Positions 1 to 6,978 of a stretch of 32,879 nt of DNA are shown one piece after another (within the stretch, counting starts at the first letter, position 1; each line of letters begins with the position of its first letter). Source of the stretch: Blastococcus saxobsidens (GTDB lineage: Bacteria > Actinomycetota > Actinomycetes > Mycobacteriales > Geodermatophilaceae); assembly GCF_002938435.1 (NCBI RefSeq), contig NZ_POQT01000043.1:1-32879 (forward strand). Direction: 5' to 3'. The notes beneath the pieces are model-generated. The model saw only the letters and a program-made list of their open reading frames with translations. It had not been told where the DNA came from and made no database searches. The translations under genes and the position numbers were made by a program.

Positions 1-107
1 TGTCCAAGAAAGACATCATCCGCTGCCTCAAGCGCATGATCGCCCGCGAGCTCTACTACGTCCTCCGCCCAACCCAACCCGCCGAAAACCTCGCATCAGC
101 AGCTTGA
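1..107 (+). pseudogene. IS110-type transposase, C-terminal end (5' part outside window)
   Basis: Reading from base 3, the sequence stays open to a TGA at 105-107 and encodes about 34 residues beginning SKKDIIRCLKRMIARELYYV. A basic stretch of the kind RCLKRxxARELY is typical of the extreme C-terminus of IS110-family (transposase_20) enzymes. Whether the full gene is intact cannot be told, because the rest lies left of the window. The identification rests on one short motif from memory, so a different IS family is possible. It is followed by other mobile-element debris, which supports an insertion hot spot here. Confidence 0.5.
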
Positions 108-142
108 CCATCCATAGGAGCATCCTGATCATCTGCAAAGGG

Positions 143-332
143 TCAGAGGATCGGCTTGCCGCCGGTGACGGCGACGCGGGCGCCGGAGACGTAGGACGCC
201 TCGTCGCTGGCCAGCAGCACGTACACCGGCGAGCTCGGCCGGTTAGCCGGGGCGTCCGAGCGGGACCTGCTGACCGAAGCTCTCCACCTTCTCCTCGGGC
301 ATGGTCGCCGGGATCAGTGGCGTCCAGGCGGG
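143..332 (-). pseudogene. 3'-terminal fragment of an SDR gene, paralogous to the gene at 5611-6468
   Basis: These 190 bases match the 3' end of the short-chain dehydrogenase gene at 5611-5801, in the same orientation. Over the first 89 bases (143-231 against 5611-5699) I count four mismatches. Past 231 the copy carries small indels and substitutions that break the frame, and similarity stops near 332 after the region corresponding to the ATMPEDKVESF segment. The stop codon (complement of 143-145) is retained. No N-terminal part is present, so this is a dead remnant, either a duplicated piece of the local gene or the leftover of a second homologue cut away by insertion sequences on both sides. 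Confidence 0.85.
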
Positions 333-386
333 AAGTCCCTCGTGCCTCGGGGCGTCCGCAGCCTAGATGAGTGAATCATAGTGATC

Positions 387-1073
387 TCAGTGGTCGTAGG
401 CGATCAGGGAGCGCTTGACCGGGGCTCCGATGTGCCAGTTGTGCCAGATCGCGGCGGCCAGGGCGAGTAGTCGGGCACCGACGCGGGCGTAGACCCCGGC
501 CAGGGTCCGTCCTCCATGGTCTTCGAGGGTGAGCTGGCCTTTGAGGGTGTCGGAGACCGCCTCGATCCATTGCCGGCAGCTGGCGAGCTTGCCGAATCCG
601 GCGGGCCAGTACGTCGAGGCCGAGGTAGCGGCGGCCTTCGGTCCATTCGTCGTGCTGCTCGGCCAACATGGCGCCGACCAGGCGGATGACGAGTCACGGT
701 CGGGGAAGATGCCCACGACGTCGGTGCGACGGCGGATCTCCCGGTTCAGCCGCTCGCTGGGATTGTTGCTCCAGATCTGGCGCCAGACCTCCTTGGGGAA
801 GGCGGTGGAGGCCAGCACGTCGGCGCGGGCGGCCTCGAGGTGCTCGGCGACCTTGGGGAGCTTGTCGGCCAGGGCGTAGCGGATCCACCGCCGCTCGCTG
901 GCGATCTCGAGCAGCTGCTGGGCGACGGCCAGACACAGCAGCGCGGCGTCGGTCAGAACCGGCTTGCGGCCTGGCCGGTGCGCCCGCGACCAGCCCAGGC
1001 AGGACGCGGTCTTCCAATTCTACGTTTCTACGTAGAGTGCGGTCAGGAGGGTGTGAGGTTGTTGCTCACACAT
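387..1073 (-). pseudogene. Mosaic dead transposase: IS982 N-terminus / IS256 C-terminus / IS982 C-terminus
   Basis: Read on the minus strand from the ATG at 1073, the first part (to about 880) encodes an IS982-like N-terminus: HTLLTALYVE, then KPVLTDAALLCLAVAQQLL and SERRWIRY. From about 875 to 603 the sequence switches to an IS256/Mutator C-terminal region (DKLPKVAEHLEAARAD, WRQIWSNNPSERLNREIRRR, TDVVGIFPDRD, then LAEQHDEWTEGRRYLGLDVLA after a one-base deletion near 693). From about 600 to the TGA at 387 it becomes an IS982 C-terminus (RQWIEAVSDTLKGQL, HGGRTLAGVYARV, AAAIWHNWHIGAPVKRSLIA). The central IS982 catalytic part is missing. An 8-bp tandem duplication at 1018-1033 gives a premature stop. 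An open frame of 143 codons (387-818) is an accidental join of IS256 and IS982 pieces. No functional transposase is made. Clear terminal inverted repeats were not seen. Confidence 0.85.
1018..1033 (-). repeat. 8-bp tandem duplication (TTCTACGT twice) inside the IS982 remnant
   Basis: TTCTACGT occurs twice in direct succession. Removing one copy restores the expected IS982 N-terminal reading LTALYVELEDRVLP, so the duplication is a later event that shifted the frame. Eight bases is within the range of target-site duplications made by IS256-type elements, so this may be an excision footprint. Polymerase slippage is the alternative. Confidence 0.8.
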
Positions 1074-1142
1074 CGGTCTTGGCACCCTCCGCCCACTTCC
1101 GGGTGGACCGACACGCGCCCGGGTCAATAGGATTCAGTCATC

Positions 1143-1172
1143 TAGACTCGGCCCCTCGGACTCACAGAGTCC
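1143..1172 (+). promoter_or_regulatory. Probable receptor-gene promoter -10 and adjoining dyad operator
   Basis: TAGACT at 1143-1148 fits the actinobacterial -10 pattern TANNNT. Ten bases downstream is a perfect dyad, GGACTC-ACA-GAGTCC, at 1158-1172, which would span the start of transcription and ends 24 bases before the chosen GTG start of the TetR-family gene. That is a usual place for an autoregulatory repressor site. No convincing -35 hexamer was found. The dyad does not resemble the larger palindrome at 2931-2960, so the two need not bind the same protein. Confidence 0.4.
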
Positions 1173-1195
1173 ACGGACCGGAAGCATGGTGGCAT

Positions 1196-1876
1196 GTGGC
1201 AGACCTGCGGGTGGACGACGACCCCCCGGTGCGGCGCCTGCAAGGCCGCGCGAACGACGGTGCGGCCACCCGCCGGTCGATCATGACTGCGGCCGCGGTG
1301 CTATTCAGCGAGCACGGCTACCCCTCGACGTCGCTCAACGACATCACCGCGGCCACCGGCCTGACGAAGGGCGCCGTCTACTGGCACTTCTCCTCCAAGG
1401 AGGAGATAGCGCTCTCGATCGTGCACGAGACCTACGAGCGATGGCCAAAGGTCCTGGCTGACATCGCGGCCGCCCATGACGACGTGCTGCAGGCGTTGGT
1501 CGCGGTGATGAACCGGATCGCGCAGGAGTTCATGCACGATCCCGCCACCCAGGCCACCAAGCGCCTGCTGTTCGAGCTGCCACCGGCCACACTGTCGGAG
1601 CTCCCACGGCCCTATGTGCAGTGGGAGCTCCTGGTGACCTCACTCCTCCAGGACGGCCAGGCGAAGGGCCAGATCAGTGCCCATATCCCACCGGCGCAGG
1701 CTGCCCGCGTCATGGTGGCGAGCTTCTACGGCATGGACCAGATCTCCTACCAACTCGAGCGCAGAGCCGATCTGCTCGAGCGGGTCAGCGAGTTCTGGAC
1801 GCTGGTGTGGCCCGCGTTGGCCCCTACCGAGCCGATCCCGGCCGTCGGCTCACCCGGGGTGCCGTCGAGCGGGTGA
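1196..1876 (+). CDS. TetR-family gamma-butyrolactone-type autoregulator receptor (ArpA/ScbR-like)
   Basis: 226 residues, a normal length for ArpA/ScbR-type receptors. The N-terminal TetR DNA-binding domain is clear (RSIMTAAAVLFSEHGY about 28-42, helix-turn-helix about 45-66 ending GLTKGAVYWHFSSKEE). The C-terminal ligand domain has receptor-family features: a Trp at about residue 143 (YVQWELL), the run DGQAKGQI, and a late FYGMDQISYQLERRADLLERV segment. Such proteins repress target promoters until a gamma-butyrolactone-type signal is bound. The start is uncertain: GTG 1196 has a weak GGAAG about 11 bases upstream, while GTG 1211 and GTG 1229 are alternatives. The gene is convergent with the afsA-like gene and overlaps it by 53 bp (1824-1876), so receptor and signal synthase form one unit. 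Ligand chemistry is not known from sequence. Confidence 0.85.
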   Translation: MADLRVDDDPPVRRLQGRANDGAATRRSIMTAAAVLFSEHGYPSTSLNDITAATGLTKGAVYWHFSSKEEIALSIVHETYERWPKVLADIAAAHDDVLQALVAVMNRIAQEFMHDPATQATKRLLFELPPATLSELPRPYVQWELLVTSLLQDGQAKGQISAHIPPAQAARVMVASFYGMDQISYQLERRADLLERVSEFWTLVWPALAPTEPIPAVGSPGVPSSG

Positions 1877-2813
1877 ATCGTAGGGCGGCCTGCGCGACGA
1901 CGGCGCCCTCCTGCTCGACAGCGACCGCCAGGCTGTCGCCTCCGACCGAGCTGGGCGCAGGCCGCGAAACGATCGACACTGCCCGGTCGAGCTCCGCGAA
2001 CCGGTCGAAGGACATGTCGAGCTGCTCCAGACGGTCGACGGCCGGGTGCCGGAGCCGCCGCATCCCCGCCTCCACGGCGGCATTGAGCAGGAGCATGCCA
2101 GGCAGGTGGTCGACCGGATGGTCGAAGTACGTCGGGTGGTGCGGGTCGAATTCGAGAGTGGACACGCTTTCTCCGGCCGGACCGTCCGCCCGCCGCGCCG
2201 AGCGGTGGCGTGGGGCAGGGATGTCGGGGGTCGGGCCAGCCCGGAGCGTGGACCTCCCGGCTCTGCGGATCCGGGCGTACGCACGAGCGCCCAGACACCG
2301 GTACGACGCCTGACAGGTCGCGATACGCCGATTCATCGACCATGCCTCGCTCTCGATGTACGCGCCCGCGACGCGACCACCGACACGGTGGAGGTTCGTG
2401 CGCACCGCGACGAGAACCGACACCGGCTCCGTGGACGGGCCCCACGGTTCCGCCTCGGGGAATGACGCCGTGATGCGCTCGAAGATGAAGTGGGAGCCAG
2501 GTGGCACACCGTATTCCTGGTGCGCGAGGTAGATCGCGGCCTGCCGCACCGTCTCCACGAAAAGCAGGGGGTGCGGTCGCCCGTTCGTCGCGGGCCTGAA
2601 CGTGGGGTGCCCGCCGGCCCACTGCGCCGCGGCCACGCTGAGTGCCGGGTCGATCGGCGCCACGTCGGTGATGAGCACTTCGGCCACGGCAGCCTTGTGC
2701 ACGGCGCGCCGGTCCACGGTCCGCCACGTGGAGAGCTTTCCCTCCCACTCCCGGCGGACCTGTGGATCGCGCAGCAAGGCACGGGGCGCCGAGAGGCTGG
2801 GAATGTCACCCAT
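1824..2813 (-). CDS. AfsA-family gamma-butyrolactone-type autoregulator synthase
   Basis: 329 residues, close to the 300-odd usual for AfsA/ScbA. The family has two hot-dog-like AfsA repeats, and both are visible: HPLLFVETVRQAAIYLAHQE at about 81-100, and TYFDHPVDHLPGMLLLNAAV at about 228-247. AfsA joins a beta-ketoacyl chain from acyl-carrier protein to dihydroxyacetone phosphate, the first committed step of butyrolactone autoinducer synthesis in the cytoplasm. The ATG at 2813 is chosen because AGGAAGGA (complement of 2821-2828) lies 7 bases upstream. The frame stays open far upstream but without such a site. The 3' end overlaps the convergent receptor gene. No dedicated butenolide reductase or phosphatase is seen nearby. 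An AT-richer upstream region with a 30-bp palindrome suggests repression by the receptor. Confidence 0.9.
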   Translation of the reverse strand: MGDIPSLSAPRALLRDPQVRREWEGKLSTWRTVDRRAVHKAAVAEVLITDVAPIDPALSVAAAQWAGGHPTFRPATNGRPHPLLFVETVRQAAIYLAHQEYGVPPGSHFIFERITASFPEAEPWGPSTEPVSVLVAVRTNLHRVGGRVAGAYIESEAWSMNRRIATCQASYRCLGARAYARIRRAGRSTLRAGPTPDIPAPRHRSARRADGPAGESVSTLEFDPHHPTYFDHPVDHLPGMLLLNAAVEAGMRRLRHPAVDRLEQLDMSFDRFAELDRAVSIVSRPAPSSVGGDSLAVAVEQEGAVVAQAALRFTRSTAPRVSRRPGSAR

Positions 2814-3146
2814 GAGTCGTCCTTCCTGAGGTCGTCGAGTACGCGTCACTCCAGGGAGTCGACCGACTACACATCTGCCCACCCCGCCGGGGGTCATGCG
2901 GGGTTCACCAAAACTTTTCCGCCTCGGCATGAAACTAAGCAGACCGGTCGGTACGGTTTCTCCGTACACCTTGCCTGTCAGTGGGAGCTGCGAGCCACGT
3001 AGCCGTCTGGAGACCCCGGCGCTGACAGAACGACGCCTCACGGCCCTCACGGCCGTCGACCAGGACCCCTGCCGACCTCCCCGCCATCTCCGGACCCACG
3101 CGGCCGCCCTCGGCGTCCCCGTCCCGCAGCGAAAAGGACCCGTACC
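2814..3146. other. Intergenic region between the divergent afsA-like and sulP genes
   Basis: 333 bases without a gene. The segment at about 2905-2960 is noticeably richer in A and T than its surroundings, with AAAACTTTT at 2910-2918 and a large palindrome at 2931-2960, and is the likely regulatory zone of the afsA-like gene. The part next to sulP holds a tandem CTCACGGCC repeat (3039-3056) and an AAAAGGA ribosome binding site in front of the GTG at 3147. No further gene was found. Confidence 0.6.
2931..2960. promoter_or_regulatory. 30-bp palindrome, candidate autoregulator-receptor operator
   Basis: The sequence reads GAAAC, six bases, GACCGGTC, six bases, GTTTC. The three blocks are placed with exact two-fold symmetry about 2945/2946, and an additional C-G pair sits inside the spacers. 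A second, overlapping dyad GTACGG-TTTCT-CCGTAC occupies 2951-2967. Operators of ArpA/ScbR-type receptors are long AT-flanked palindromes of 22-30 bp near the synthase gene, so this is a good candidate site for the receptor at 1196-1876. It lies about 118 bp upstream of the synthase start. Binding is inferred, not shown. Confidence 0.55.
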
Positions 3147-5546
<2,400 letters not shown>

Positions 5547-5561
5547 CCACCCTGCCCGGGC

Positions 5562-5611
5562 ACCGTCCCCGCGGGGGCCACGCGCACGCGCGTGGCCCCC
5601 GCGGGAACGGT
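5562..5611. terminator. Strong bidirectional hairpin between convergent sulP-anhydrase and SDR genes
   Basis: The arms at 5562-5584 and 5589-5611 pair over 23 bases with a single mismatch and a CACG loop. The hairpin starts 15 bases after the sulP stop and its right arm touches the stop codon of the opposing SDR gene, so it can serve both transcripts. There is no U-tract, as is usual in high-GC actinobacteria. Confidence 0.8.
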
Positions 5612-6468
5612 CACAGGATGGGCTTGCCTCCGGTGACGGCGACGCGGGCACCGGAGACGTAGGACGCCTCGTCGCTGGCCAGCAGCACGTACACCGGCGC
5701 CAGCTCGGCCGGCTGCCCGGCCCGGCCCAGCGGGACCTGCTGGCCGAAGCTCTCCACCTTGTCCTCCGGCATGGTCGCCGGGATCAGCGGCGTCCATACG
5801 GGGCCCGGCGCGACGCTGTTGGCCCGGATGCCCTTCTCGGCCAGCATCTGGGCGAGCGAGGCGGTGAAGTTGGCGATGCCCGCCTTGGTCATCGCATAGG
5901 CGATGAGGTTCGGGCTCGGGTTGTCGGAGTTCACCGACGACGAGTTGACGATCGAGGCGCCCGGCGGCATGTGCGGGATCGCGTCCTTGGTGAGCGTGAA
6001 CATCGCCGACAGGTTGGTGGCGAGGGTGTGGTCCCACTCGTCGTCGGAGATGTTGTCGATCGAGTCGTGGCTCATCTGGAAGGCGGCGTTGTTGACCAGG
6101 ATGTCGACCTTGCCGAACTCCTCGACCGCCTTCGGGACGATCGTCTTGCAGTGCGCGCGGTCGGAGATGTCGCCGGGCACCAGCACGCACCTGCGCCCGG
6201 CCCGCTCGACGTACCTGGCGGTGTCCTGCGCGTCCTCGTGCTCGTCCAGGTAGGAGATGAGGACGTCGGCACCCTCGCGGGCGAACGCGATGGCGACCGC
6301 TCGGCCGATGCCGCTGTCACCACCGGTGATGACGGCGGCCTTGCCGGTGAGCCGCCCGGAGCCCTGGTAGCTCTCCTCACCGTGGTCGGGCTTGGGGTCC
6401 ATCTCCCCGAGGGTGCCGGGAACGCTCTGCTGCTGGGCGGGCTGGGACTCGGGGCGTGGTGACGACAT
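5611..6468 (-). CDS. SDR-family oxidoreductase, general-stress/YghA-like
   Basis: 285 residues. After a Gln/Pro-rich N-terminal extension of about 38 residues typical of the YghA/GSP39 group, a classical short-chain dehydrogenase fold follows: cofactor glycine motif TGGDSGIG at 48-55, NNAA at 126-129, and catalytic Ser (NSSS, about 178), Tyr191 and Lys195 (YAMTK). These enzymes reduce or oxidise carbonyl/alcohol substrates with NAD(P)H; the natural substrate is not evident. The ATG at 6468 has CGAGGAG just upstream. It shares a hairpin terminator with the convergent gene to its right on the minus strand. A degraded fragment of a close homologue is at 143-332. Confidence 0.9.
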   Translation of the reverse strand: MSSPRPESQPAQQQSVPGTLGEMDPKPDHGEESYQGSGRLTGKAAVITGGDSGIGRAVAIAFAREGADVLISYLDEHEDAQDTARYVERAGRRCVLVPGDISDRAHCKTIVPKAVEEFGKVDILVNNAAFQMSHDSIDNISDDEWDHTLATNLSAMFTLTKDAIPHMPPGASIVNSSSVNSDNPSPNLIAYAMTKAGIANFTASLAQMLAEKGIRANSVAPGPVWTPLIPATMPEDKVESFGQQVPLGRAGQPAELAPVYVLLASDEASYVSGARVAVTGGKPIL

Positions 6469-6609
6469 GGTTCTCCTCGGGTGCGCTCTCCGGGGCCCGG
6501 GCTGTGCTCACCGGGGCCGACGCCTGCGCGCCTACCCCGGCCGCACCCGCCCGGAACCCACGCCGAGCCCCGAGGAGAGCCGGACCGACGCCCGGCCCGG
6601 ACAGCACGC

Positions 6610-6663
6610 GACCCGGGCACTGGGACCGGCGCACCTTCGTGCGCCACTCCCACTGCCCGGGTC
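6610..6663 (-). terminator. Nested hairpin downstream of the small CxxC ORF
   Basis: An outer stem pairs 6610-6625 with 6648-6663 (16 bp, one mismatch), and an inner stem GGCGCAC / GTGCGCC (6628-6634 with 6639-6645) closes on a CTTC loop. The structure begins 20 bases after the stop of the small minus-strand ORF at 6683-6820, the position expected of its terminator. It also lies upstream of the SDR start, so it would insulate that gene. Confidence 0.65.
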
Positions 6664-6682
6664 GGGAAGTGGTTCCGCTGCC

Positions 6683-6820
6683 TCAGGCGGCGCGGGAGAC
6701 CGGCGCGGCCGGGATGGCGGTCACCGCACCCGACAGCTGCCAGCGCATCTCGAGCCGGCGCTTGCCGCGGCCGTCGACGACGGGCACCCACCGGCACTCA
6801 GGACATCCCAGATCACGCAT
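6683..6820 (-). CDS. Small CxxC protein, unknown function
   Basis: A 45-residue open frame beginning MRDLGCPECRW and continuing through a basic segment (GRGKRRLEMRW) to an Ala/Pro-rich tail. One CPEC pair could hold half a metal site, so any zinc binding would need a dimer or a partner. Support for it being a gene comes from an AAGGTGG ribosome binding site 7 bases before the ATG, GC-ending codons after the first few, and a strong hairpin just past its stop. Direct-repeat arrays lie immediately upstream. I do not recognise the family. The first codons are less GC-rich than the rest, so the true start could be later. Confidence 0.5.
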   Translation of the reverse strand: MRDLGCPECRWVPVVDGRGKRRLEMRWQLSGAVTAIPAAPVSRAA

Positions 6821-6836
6821 CGCCCAGCCACCTTCC

Positions 6837-6858
6837 GTTCACCTGTTGTTCACCTACT
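6837..6858 (+). promoter_or_regulatory. PHO-box-like pair of 11-nt direct repeats
   Basis: GTTCACCTGTT (6837-6847) is followed directly by GTTCACCTACT (6848-6858). The heptamer GTTCACC repeated at an 11-base pitch is the core of the PhoP (PHO) box described in Streptomyces. It lies in the region between the minus-strand small ORF and the plus-strand helicase, oriented toward the helicase. Regulation by a PhoP/RegX3-type protein is inference. Confidence 0.5.
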
Positions 6859-6895
6859 GACCAAGCATCGACCCATTCACGCCGGTCCTACAGGC

Positions 6896-6915
6896 TTCGT
6901 GACCATTTCGTGACC
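6896..6915 (-). promoter_or_regulatory. Second pair of 11-bp-pitch direct repeats, opposite orientation
   Basis: On the minus strand the nine-mer GGTCACGAA occurs twice with an 11-base pitch (complements of 6907-6915 and 6896-6904). It shares the GTCAC core of PHO-type repeat units but deviates after it. It lies 76-95 bp upstream of the small CxxC ORF, a plausible activator position. The nature of the binding protein is unknown. Confidence 0.4.
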
Positions 6916-6978
6916 TGGCGGCGGTTCGGCGACCGCAGCGCGGGAAGCGCCGCAGCATCGGGCACGCTGTCCCTCACG

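Noticed and set aside
387..818. A 143-codon minus-strand ORF as a real transposase.
   Set aside because: It joins an IS256 segment through a one-base deletion to an IS982 tail and lacks any complete catalytic domain.
1021..1034. TACGTTTCTACGTA palindrome resembling the dyad at 2951-2967, considered as a second receptor site.
   Set aside because: It is a by-product of the 8-bp tandem duplication inside the dead IS982 gene, so the resemblance is likely chance.
668..1195. Upstream extension of the TetR-family gene to ATG 668.
   Set aside because: The extra 176 codons lie antisense to the transposase remnant and show no domain; family length and the position of the HTH support a start near 1196.
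2903..2909. GTTCACC upstream of the afsA-like gene as a PHO-box unit.
   Set aside because: There is only a single heptamer; the positions 11 bases to either side do not match.
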